Notes under the pieces: model-generated | What the model saw: only the letters and a program-made list of their open reading frames with translations | Databases searched by the model: none | Told to the model about the DNA's origin: nothing | Shown: positions 1-5,556 of the stretch, in pieces | Numbering within the stretch: position 1 is the stretch's first letter | Layout: each line of letters opens with the position of its first letter | Program-made: the position numbers and the translations under genes | NCBI GenBank assembly: GCA_036393295.1 | Contig: DASWHF010000004.1 | Span: forward strand, 1 to 10,450 | Source: DASWHF01 sp036393295 | Lineage (GTDB): Bacteria; Pseudomonadota; Gammaproteobacteria; Acidiferrobacterales; UBA6901 | DNA: 10,450 nt | Direction: 5' to 3'

Positions 1-11
1 ACATGCGGCTT

Positions 12-34
12 GGTGGGGCAGGGCCCCACCCTAC
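12..34 (-). repeat. REP-like palindrome with GTAG head (single unit)
   Basis: Read on the minus strand, the unit is a GTAG tetranucleotide directly followed by a perfect 8-bp stem (GGTGGGGC / GCCCCACC) with a CCT loop. The same plan recurs at 2195-2216, where the stem is GGTGCGC / GCGCACC and the loop is also CCT, so the stem has changed in a paired fashion while the head and loop are kept. A GTAG head next to a hairpin is the known signature of REP elements served by RAYT (TnpA-REP) transposases. It lies just downstream of the cnoX-like gene. No U-tract follows, so it is not a canonical intrinsic terminator, though it could stabilise the 3' end of the mRNA. Confidence 0.6.
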
Positions 35-40
35 CCCGCT

Positions 41-916
41 CTACCTGGAACGGGCGTTGAGCACCTCCAGCATCAGGCCCCGGTAACGTTTGACGCGCTC
101 ATCGTCGTCACCCAGGACCTGGAAGATCCCGAGCATGCCGCGGCGCGCGGCCTCGTCGCGGTAAGCCGCGTCGCGGCGCAGAATCTCGAGCAGCTGACCG
201 AGCGCGGCCTCGTAGTCGTCGTCCATCAGCCGGCGCGCCGCGAGCCGGAAGCGCAGATCGAGATCGTCCGGCCGCCCGGCAAGCTCGCGCTCCAGCGCCT
301 CCGGGTCCGGCGCCTCGCGCGCCGCCAGCACGAAGCCGACATGCGCCAGCAGGCGCTCGATCTCGGGCTCGGCGCGCAGCTCGCGCGGCAGCGACTGCAG
401 CAGCTCCTGCGCCTGGGCGTAGCGCTGCTGGAGCACGAGCAGCTTGGCGAGATCGAGCGGCAGCCGCGCGTTGCCGGGATCGGCGAGCGCCGCCTGCGCC
501 ATGATGCCGGCGGCACGCTCGGTGTCGCCGCGCTTGTAGGCTTCGACCGCGAGCGCGTGGACGCGGTCGGAGTCGCGCGCGACCTGCTTGTCGATCGCGC
601 GCCGAAACTCGGCGTCCGACAGCGCGCCGTGGATGGTGTCGGCGACGCGCCCGTGGCGGAAGATCTTGACGGTCGGCAGGCTGTTGACGCCGTGCTCGCG
701 GGCCAACCGGTGATGCTCGTCGGTATTGAGCATGGCGAGCAGGAAGCGGCCGCCGTACTCGGTGGCGAGCCGCACCAGCCGCGGCATCAGCACCATGCAC
801 GGCCCGGCGCGCGGCGACCAGTAATTGACCAGCACCGGCCCCCTCTCGGAGTTCTCCAGCACCAGGCGCGCGAAGTCGTCGCCGCCCACGTCGAAGATGT
901 AAGGCGAGGCGCTCAT
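41..916 (-). CDS. cnoX: CnoX/YbbN-like chaperedoxin (thioredoxin domain plus TPR)
   Basis: This 291-residue protein resembles E. coli CnoX (YbbN, 284 residues), a cytoplasmic holdase that protects proteins during oxidative stress and passes them to GroEL or DnaK. Residues 1-110 form a thioredoxin fold: the active-site loop is W33-S-P-R-A-G-P-C40 and the cis-proline motif is S79-L-P81-T. The first cysteine of the usual CGPC is alanine (A37), so only C40 remains and no dithiol reductase activity is expected; E. coli CnoX likewise keeps one cysteine (SxxC). From about residue 115 the protein is helical and Ala/Leu/Arg-rich, with TPR-like hairpins. I chose the ATG at 916 because it begins just before the thioredoxin strand (YIFDV); the open frame continues upstream into murI but reads as low-complexity Ser/Ala/Arg. 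No strong Shine-Dalgarno is visible. It follows murI by 52 bases and is probably its operon partner. Confidence 0.88.
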   Translation of the reverse strand: MSASPYIFDVGGDDFARLVLENSERGPVLVNYWSPRAGPCMVLMPRLVRLATEYGGRFLLAMLNTDEHHRLAREHGVNSLPTVKIFRHGRVADTIHGALSDAEFRRAIDKQVARDSDRVHALAVEAYKRGDTERAAGIMAQAALADPGNARLPLDLAKLLVLQQRYAQAQELLQSLPRELRAEPEIERLLAHVGFVLAAREAPDPEALERELAGRPDDLDLRFRLAARRLMDDDYEAALGQLLEILRRDAAYRDEAARRGMLGIFQVLGDDDERVKRYRGLMLEVLNARSR

Positions 917-968
917 GGCGTTACCATAACCCGACGCGCTCGGCCGGCGCAAAGAAATTCGAGTCCCG

Positions 969-1784
969 TTACCAGCCGACCACCTGCACCCCGGTGAGCG
1001 GCCGCCCGAGGAATCGCTCGCCGATCTGCTGGAAGCGCTGCGGCACGTCGCTGACGTAGAAGCGGTGCTCGCCGCGGCCGACGCGGTTGCGCAGCCCGAG
1101 ACGCTCGAGCAGCTCGGCGGCATCGGCCGCCACGGTGTCGGCGGAATCGACCAGCGCGATCTCCGCGCCCACGACCTCCTGGATGAGCGGCGCGAGTAGC
1201 GGGTAGTGCGTGCAGCCCAGCACCAGGGTGTCGAGGCCGGCGCCGCGCAGCGGCGCGAGATATTCCTCGGCGGTCAGCCGCGTCGCGGGATGCGTGAGCC
1301 AGCCCTCCTCGACGAACGGCACGAACAGCGGGCAGGCCTGGGAGCGCACCTCGACGTCGGCGGCCGCGGCGTGTATCGCGCGGTCGTAGGCGCCGCTCGC
1401 GACCGTGGCGAGCGTGCCGATCACGCCGACCCGGCGCGTGCGCGAGGCCGCGGCCGCGGCGCGCGCGCCGGCGTCGATCACGTCCAGCACCGGCACCGGC
1501 GACAGATCGGCGATCGCGCGCGCCGCCACCGCCGCCATGGTGTTGCAGGCCACGACCAGCAGCTTGACCCGGCGCTCCAGCAGGAACTGGGCGATCTGGG
1601 TGGCGTAGTGGGCGATGGTCTCGACCGACTTGATTCCGTAAGGCACGCGCGCGGTATCGCCGAAGTAGATGATGTTCTCCTCCGGCAGGCGCTGCATGAG
1701 CGCGCGCGCCACGGTCAGGCCCCCGACCCCGGAGTCGAAGACGCCAATGGCGTGCGAGGGCAGCGTGGCGGAGGCGGGCGTCAT
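969..1784 (-). CDS. murI: Glutamate racemase
   Basis: MurI interconverts L- and D-glutamate in the cytoplasm and supplies the D-Glu of peptidoglycan stem peptides. The protein is 271 residues, normal for the family. The motif around residues 15-21 (VFDSGVG) and the G42-D-T-A-R-V-P-Y-G50 segment are present. The two catalytic cysteines are C80 (VACNT) and C191 (LGCTHYPLL), the acid/base pair that deprotonates opposite faces of glutamate. The start ATG overlaps the TGA of the upstream SemiSWEET gene (ATGA, bases 1781-1784). No good Shine-Dalgarno precedes it, so translation is probably coupled to that upstream gene. Everything needed for activity appears intact, and I see no competing identity. 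Confidence 0.97.
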   Translation of the reverse strand: MTPASATLPSHAIGVFDSGVGGLTVARALMQRLPEENIIYFGDTARVPYGIKSVETIAHYATQIAQFLLERRVKLLVVACNTMAAVAARAIADLSPVPVLDVIDAGARAAAAASRTRRVGVIGTLATVASGAYDRAIHAAAADVEVRSQACPLFVPFVEEGWLTHPATRLTAEEYLAPLRGAGLDTLVLGCTHYPLLAPLIQEVVGAEIALVDSADTVAADAAELLERLGLRNRVGRGEHRFYVSDVPQRFQQIGERFLGRPLTGVQVVGW

Positions 1785-2131
1785 TTGTAGCGCAGCTTGA
1801 AGCCGCGATCGCGCCTAGTTATAGGACAGGACGAACGAGCGAAGCGAGTAGGGCTTCCGTTACGGCGCGCGGCCCTCGCCTCGGTCCGATCGGCGAAGAA
1901 CAGGATGGTCAGCGCCAGCACCAGGGTGACGCCGTTGGCGACGATCACCGGCGGCGCGCCGATCACGATGCCGTATACCAGCCACAGCGCAACGCCGGCA
2001 CTGAAGATCGCGAACATGCCGAGCGACAGATCGCCGGCCGACTTGGAGCGCCACGTCTTGACGACCTGGGGCAGGAAGGCCGTGGTGGTGAAGCCACCGG
2101 CGACCAGGCCCAATAGGGTATGTGCTTCCAT
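1781..2131 (-). CDS. SemiSWEET-type sugar transporter (PQ-loop family) with extra C-terminal tail
   Basis: This small membrane protein (116 residues) belongs to the bacterial SemiSWEET family, whose members dimerise into sugar uniporters. Three membrane helices can be seen at about residues 3-20, 37-56 and 62-80. The PQ motif is P21-Q22, followed by the typical K25-TWRSKSAGDLS stretch and M39-F40; W50 and N67 are candidates for the conserved Trp/Asn sugar-site pair. Family members usually end soon after helix 3 (roughly 85-100 residues). Here a hydrophilic Arg/Ser-rich tail runs from about residue 83 to 116 and the gene ends only inside the murI start codon. I used the ATG at 2131 because the upstream extension (ATG at 2182) falls inside a palindromic repeat. 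Only a weak AGG lies upstream. Substrate unknown. Confidence 0.85.
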   Translation of the reverse strand: MEAHTLLGLVAGGFTTTAFLPQVVKTWRSKSAGDLSLGMFAIFSAGVALWLVYGIVIGAPPVIVANGVTLVLALTILFFADRTEARAARRNGSPTRFARSSCPITRRDRGFKLRYK

Positions 2132-2141
2132 AAATATACCT

Positions 2142-2159
2142 AAGGTACTCCGCGTGCAG
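2142..2159 (+). repeat. 18-base direct repeat, copy 1
   Basis: The sequence AAGGTACTCCGCGTGCAG here recurs at 2257-2274 as AAGGTACTCCGGGTGCAG, 17 of 18 bases identical and in the same orientation. The two copies bracket the REP-like inverted pair at 2163-2216. It lies directly upstream of the SemiSWEET start codon, so it may also carry that gene's leader. Origin by duplication around an insertion is an inference. Confidence 0.7.
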
Positions 2160-2162
2160 GGT

Positions 2163-2216
2163 GTAGGGTGCGTCCCACGCACCGCTTAATATTTCGGTGC
2201 GCAGGGCGCACCCTAC
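2163..2216. repeat. Inverted pair of GTAG-headed REP-like palindromes
   Basis: Two 22-base units face each other across a 10-base A/T-rich spacer (2185-2194). The plus-strand unit (2163-2184) is GTAG followed by GGTGCG, loop TCCCA and CGCACC. The minus-strand unit (2216-2195) is GTAG followed by GGTGCGC, loop CCT and GCGCACC. The units match each other at 19 of 22 positions, so the whole element can also fold as one long hairpin. This layout is that of paired REPs (BIME-like). It lies between the Nudix/ThiE gene and the SemiSWEET gene and could affect read-through or mRNA stability. No U-run follows, so a classical terminator is not supported. Confidence 0.75.
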
Positions 2217-2256
2217 GGTTCGGCGTTGAATGCGAGGTCATTTTGTTAGGCACTCC

Positions 2257-2274
2257 AAGGTACTCCGGGTGCAG
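2257..2274 (+). repeat. 18-base direct repeat, copy 2
   Basis: This is the second copy of AAGGTACTCCG(C/G)GTGCAG, starting 115 bases from copy 1. A shorter related piece, GGCACTCC, lies immediately before it (about 2249-2256), which makes a partial tandem. It lies about 20 bases beyond the end of the Nudix/ThiE gene. Together with copy 1 it brackets the REP-like pair. Confidence 0.65.
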
Positions 2275-2292
2275 TCGGTGGCCGGTGCCGGT

Positions 2293-3234
2293 TCACCAGA
2301 TGCCGCTCAACAGCGCGATACCGTGGGCGCCGTGGCTCAGTGCGGTATCGAGCAGATCCGGGCGCATGCCGCCGAGCGCGTAGACCGGCACCGGGCAGTC
2401 GCGGACCCGCTCGGCGAAGCGCTCCCAGCCCATGCCCGGCGCGTCCGGATGGGAGGGCGTCGGCAGCACCGGCGACAGCACCGCGAAGTCCACGCCGAGT
2501 GTCGCGGCGCGCGCGAGCTCGGCGGCGTCATGGCAGGAGGCGGCGCACAGCGGCAGGTCCGGGCGTGCCGCGAGCGCCGTCAACGCGCGGCCCGGCAGGT
2601 GCACGCCGTCCGCGCCGGCGCGGCGCGCGAGCTCCGCGTCGCCGTTGACCAGCACGCGCGCGCCGCGCGCATGCGCGCGCGCCACCACGCGGCGCGCGAA
2701 ATCCTCGAGGGCCGGCGGCGCGAGCCCCGGCTCACGCACCTGCACGAGCTTCACGCCGCGCGCGAGCGCGGCGTCGAGGCGCTGAATGAATCCATCGACG
2801 CCGTGCTTCGCGGCGTGGGTGATCGCATAGACCGCCGGCAGGCCGAGCGCGCGCAGCACCGGTGTGTTGGCCGGCAGCAGCGGCGCGACCGCGAGCGCCG
2901 CCGGATCCTCCCACGACAGTTCCTGGTCCTCGCGCCCGTGCGGCTCGCCGCGCCAGGCCGGCACGCGATAGAAATGCAGACGTACGGTCTTCTCGGGATA
3001 GACGTGGAGCAGGGTGATCCAGGGATGCACCGACTCGGCGTCGATGCCGACCTCCTCGTGCAACTCGCGCCGGAGCGCGGCGCGCGGCGACTCGCCGTCC
3101 TCGATCTTGCCGCCGGGGAACTCCCAGTAGCCGGCATAGGCCTTGCCCGCCGGGCGCCGCGCCAGCAGCACGCGGCCGTCGGCGCGCTGCACGACGGCGA
3201 CGGCGGCATCGATGACGGTTTCGGTCTGCGGCAT
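2293..3234 (-). CDS. MutT-type Nudix hydrolase fused to a ThiE-like domain
   Basis: The protein has 313 residues in two domains. Residues 5-130 are a MutT-type Nudix hydrolase: the Nudix box GX5EX7REUXEEXGU is complete from G42 to I64 with E57, E60 and E61 in place, preceded by WEFPGG. Such enzymes hydrolyse oxidised nucleotides such as 8-oxo-dGTP to the monophosphate. Residues 133-313 resemble thiamine-phosphate synthase: VQVREPG (164-170), VLVNGD (194-199), GADGVHL (207-213), LSPVLPT and YALGGM. In ThiE the motifs are IND and HLGQxD; here the metal-binding aspartates align with G198 and A217, so thiamine synthesis by this half is doubtful. The fusion itself is well known in proteobacteria, with the role of the second domain unclear. 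I chose the ATG at 3234 because the Nudix strand begins right after it; no clear Shine-Dalgarno is seen. It follows purK by 90 bases. Confidence 0.9.
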   Translation of the reverse strand: MPQTETVIDAAVAVVQRADGRVLLARRPAGKAYAGYWEFPGGKIEDGESPRAALRRELHEEVGIDAESVHPWITLLHVYPEKTVRLHFYRVPAWRGEPHGREDQELSWEDPAALAVAPLLPANTPVLRALGLPAVYAITHAAKHGVDGFIQRLDAALARGVKLVQVREPGLAPPALEDFARRVVARAHARGARVLVNGDAELARRAGADGVHLPGRALTALAARPDLPLCAASCHDAAELARAATLGVDFAVLSPVLPTPSHPDAPGMGWERFAERVRDCPVPVYALGGMRPDLLDTALSHGAHGIALLSGIW

Positions 3235-3324
3235 GGCGTGGATAATGCGAGTCGCGCGGCAAGGAGGCGCAGTGTAACCCGGACCGGGCCCGGCGCGCAC
3301 GCGCAACGGTCGGAGGTTCGGCCG

Positions 3325-4455
3325 CTACGCCGGAATCCCCAGTACCGCCTTGACGCGCGCGGCGAGCGCCAGCGCGGCGTCGCGGTCGGCGGCCAGGCAG
3401 TTGATATGGCCCATCTTGCGCCCGGGGCGCGCGGCGCGCTTGCCGTAGAGGTGCAGCTTGGCGCCCGGCAGGCTCAGCACCCGGTCCCAGGGCGGCTCCC
3501 CGCGGGCCCAGAGGTCGCCAAGCAGGTTCACCATCACCACCGACGACAGCAGCCGCGTATCGCCCAGCGGCAGGCCGCACAGCGTGCGCACCTGCTGCTC
3601 GAACTGGTCGGTGACGCAGGCGTCGAGCGTGTAGTGGCCGCTGTTGTGCGGGCGCGGCGCGATCTCGTTGACCAGCAGCGCGCCGTCCGACACGAAGAAC
3701 TCGACCGCCAGCACCCCGACGTAGTCGAGCGTCAGAGCGATGCTTTCCGCCATCTCGCCGGCCTGCCGCGCGAGACCGGCGTCGACATGCGCCGGGACGA
3801 CCGTGACGTCGAGGATGCCGTTGCGGTGCGTGTTTTCGCCCGCCGGCCAGCGCGCGACGGCGCCGTCGGCGCCACGCGCCAGCACCACCGACAGTTCGCG
3901 GTCGAGCGGTACGAGCCGCTCGATCACGCAGGGCTCGCGACCCATGGACTCCCAGGCCGCCGCCGCGTCCGCGGCGCCGGTGACGCGCGCCTGGCCCTTG
4001 CCGTCGTAGCCGAAGCGCGAGACCTTGAGCAGCGCCGGCGCGCCGATCGTCGCGAGCCCGGCCTCGAGCTCGGCCGCGCTACCGACCGCCGCGAACGGCG
4101 CGGTCGGAAAGCCGGCATCGCGCAGGAAGGTCTTCTCGTGGATGCGATCCTGGGTGATGGCCACCGCCCGGGCGCCCGGGCGCACCACGCATTTCGCCGC
4201 GAGCGCCTCCAGGGTCGCGGCCGGCACGTTCTCGAACTCGGTGCTGACCGCCGCGCAGGTCCTGGCGAGATGATCGAGCGCGGCCGGGTCGCGGTAATCG
4301 GCGCGGACATGCTCGGTAGCGATCCGGCCCGCCGGGCTGTCGGGATCGGGGTCGAGCACGATGACCTCGTAGCCCAGGGTGCGCGCGGCGACGGTGAACA
4401 TGCGCCCGAGCTGCCCGCCGCCGAGCATGCCGAGCGTCGCGCCCGGCAGGATCAT
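3325..4455 (-). CDS. purK: N5-carboxyaminoimidazole ribonucleotide synthase, ATPase subunit
   Basis: PurK uses ATP and bicarbonate to convert AIR to N5-CAIR in de novo purine synthesis. The 376-residue protein shows the expected ATP-grasp order: N-terminal G12-GGQLG-R18 nucleotide-fold loop, S71-TEFENVP, Q102-DRIHEK108, the glycine-rich R147-FGYDGKGQ155 loop, E210 region (GENTHRNGILD) and the metal/substrate segment N263-EIAPRPHNSGH274. Length is close to the family norm (about 355-390). The ATG overlaps the purE stop as ATGA (4452-4455), with AAGG four bases upstream, so the two are translated in tandem. The open frame extends far upstream inside purE but that part is Arg/Ala low complexity and is not used. 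All key motifs appear intact. Confidence 0.97.
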   Translation of the reverse strand: MILPGATLGMLGGGQLGRMFTVAARTLGYEVIVLDPDPDSPAGRIATEHVRADYRDPAALDHLARTCAAVSTEFENVPAATLEALAAKCVVRPGARAVAITQDRIHEKTFLRDAGFPTAPFAAVGSAAELEAGLATIGAPALLKVSRFGYDGKGQARVTGAADAAAAWESMGREPCVIERLVPLDRELSVVLARGADGAVARWPAGENTHRNGILDVTVVPAHVDAGLARQAGEMAESIALTLDYVGVLAVEFFVSDGALLVNEIAPRPHNSGHYTLDACVTDQFEQQVRTLCGLPLGDTRLLSSVVMVNLLGDLWARGEPPWDRVLSLPGAKLHLYGKRAARPGRKMGHINCLAADRDAALALAARVKAVLGIPA

Positions 4456-4946
4456 CGGGCCTTGGGCAGGCGCATGGCCTTGACGGCGCGCGTCTGCCGG
4501 CGCCGGAACGCGGCCAGCCGGCGGGCGAGCCGCGCGTCGTGGTTGGCGAGCAGCGCGACCGCGAACAACCCGGCGTTGGCGGCGCCCGGCTCGCCGATGG
4601 CGAAGGTCGCCACCGGGATGCCCTTGGGCATCTGCACGATGGACAGCAGCGAGTCGAGCCCGCCGAGCGCGCGCGAGGTCACCGGCACGCCCAGCACCGG
4701 CACGACGGTCTTGGCGGCCAGCATGCCCGGCAGGTGGGCGGCGCCGCCGGCGCCGGCGATGATGCACTCAAGGCCGCGCCCGGCGGCGGTCTCGGCGTAG
4801 CGGTAGAGGGCATCGGGGGTGCGGTGGGCGGAGACGACCTTGGCCTCATGGGGAACGCCAAACTCCTTCAGCATCCGGACGGCATGCTGCATGACCTTCC
4901 AGTCGCTGTTGCTGCCCATTACCACGCCAACGACGGGATTTGCCAT
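4452..4946 (-). CDS. purE: N5-carboxyaminoimidazole ribonucleotide mutase
   Basis: PurE rearranges the N5-CAIR made by PurK into CAIR. This 164-residue protein is a class I (bacterial) PurE: G11-S-N-S-D15-W phosphate/substrate loop, S39-A-H41-R-T-P with the catalytic histidine, and A65-GAGGAAHLPGM75. The order GSxSDW / SAHRTP / AGAGGAAHLPG is typical of enzymes that work with a PurK partner, which follows here. The last 20 or so residues are basic (RRRQTRAVK) and extend a little beyond the conserved core. It starts three bases after the stop of the hyfI-like gene; its Shine-Dalgarno (GAGGA, 8 bases before ATG) lies inside the end of that gene, pointing to co-transcription and possibly coupled translation. 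Confidence 0.97.
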   Translation of the reverse strand: MANPVVGVVMGSNSDWKVMQHAVRMLKEFGVPHEAKVVSAHRTPDALYRYAETAAGRGLECIIAGAGGAAHLPGMLAAKTVVPVLGVPVTSRALGGLDSLLSIVQMPKGIPVATFAIGEPGAANAGLFAVALLANHDARLARRLAAFRRRQTRAVKAMRLPKAR

Positions 4947-4949
4947 GCC

Positions 4950-5471
4950 TTATGTCCTCGCGCGCCTGCCGATCGCCTCAAGTATACCAAGCATGAGGTT
5001 GATCGGGGTCGGCGGGCAACCGCGAATTACGGCGTCCACCGGGATGACGTTGGCGACCGCTCCGCAGGACGCATAGGAGACACCGAACTCGCCGCCGTTC
5101 GCGCCACACTCGCCGACCGCGATCACCAGCTTGGGATCGGGCGTGGCGTCATACGTGCGTCGCAACGCCGCCTGCATGTGGCGCGACACGGGGCCGGTGA
5201 CGAGCAGCATGTCGGCGTGCCGGGGGCTCGCGACGAAATGCACGCCGAATCGCTCTATTCCGTAATACGGGTTGTTGAGCGCATGAATCTCGAGCTCGCA
5301 ACCGTTGCACGAGCCGGCGTCCACCTCGCGGATCGCCAGGCTGCCGCCGAACAGCTCGCCGATGCGCGCCTTGAGTTGCGCGCCGACCTCCCCGAGCGCC
5401 GGTTCGGCCGACGCCGGCAGCGGTTCGGTGACGATGCCGATGCGCTGAATCTTGCCGAGTATTCTCAACAT
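4950..5471 (-). CDS. hyfI: NuoB/HyfI-like iron-sulfur subunit of the hydrogenase-related complex
   Basis: This 173-residue protein is the small subunit of a complex I/group 4 hydrogenase-type peripheral arm and would carry one [4Fe-4S] cluster next to HyfG. Candidate ligands are C55 and C58 (GSCNGCELE), C122 (GECGANGG) and C152 (RGCPPTP). The C-x-x-C pair is the form seen in HycG/HyfI subunits; NuoB of complex I has adjacent cysteines. C136 is an extra cysteine. There is no transmembrane segment, so it is a cytoplasmic-face subunit. I chose the ATG at 5471 (MLRILGKIQ); it has a weak GGA 8 bases upstream. A start 7 codons earlier is possible but lies in the repeat-rich gap. It is separated from hyfG by 85 bases, unlike the other tightly packed genes, and is followed almost at once by purE. 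Confidence 0.9.
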   Translation of the reverse strand: MLRILGKIQRIGIVTEPLPASAEPALGEVGAQLKARIGELFGGSLAIREVDAGSCNGCELEIHALNNPYYGIERFGVHFVASPRHADMLLVTGPVSRHMQAALRRTYDATPDPKLVIAVGECGANGGEFGVSYASCGAVANVIPVDAVIRGCPPTPINLMLGILEAIGRRART

Positions 5472-5488
5472 ATGTGATTTCCAAAAAC

Positions 5489-5549
5489 ACAACGCAAGGG
5501 CGCAAAGAAAGTCGGGTTTGAACCGATGTTGTCTTTGCGTTTGAGTTGT
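5489..5549 (-). other. Imperfect hairpin in the hyfG-hyfI gap
   Basis: The 85-base gap between hyfG and hyfI holds nested inverted repeats: ACAAC (5489-5493) with GTTGT (5545-5549), CGCAAAGA (5501-5508) with TCTTTGCG (5532-5539), and TCGG (5512-5515) with CCGA (5523-5526). In the minus-strand RNA they fold into one interrupted stem-loop with a 7-base top loop. A T-run (about 5482-5486 on the minus strand) lies beyond the outer stem, but it sits some bases away and is short, so this is a weak terminator candidate. Attenuation, RNA processing or transcript stability are alternatives. The iterated GCAAGGGCGCAAAG sequence also looks repeat-derived. Confidence 0.5.
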
Positions 5550-5556
5550 CGGGTTT

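Noticed and set aside
2163..2216. The palindromic pair considered as an intrinsic terminator for the Nudix/ThiE gene.
   Set aside because: No run of U follows the hairpin in the minus-strand transcript, and the GTAG-headed unit structure is better explained as REP elements.
2230..4800. Very long plus-strand open frame (856 codons) antisense to the Nudix, purK and purE genes.
   Set aside because: Its product is Arg/Ala/His-rich with no motif, and the opposite strand holds three well-supported genes. It is a GC-bias shadow.
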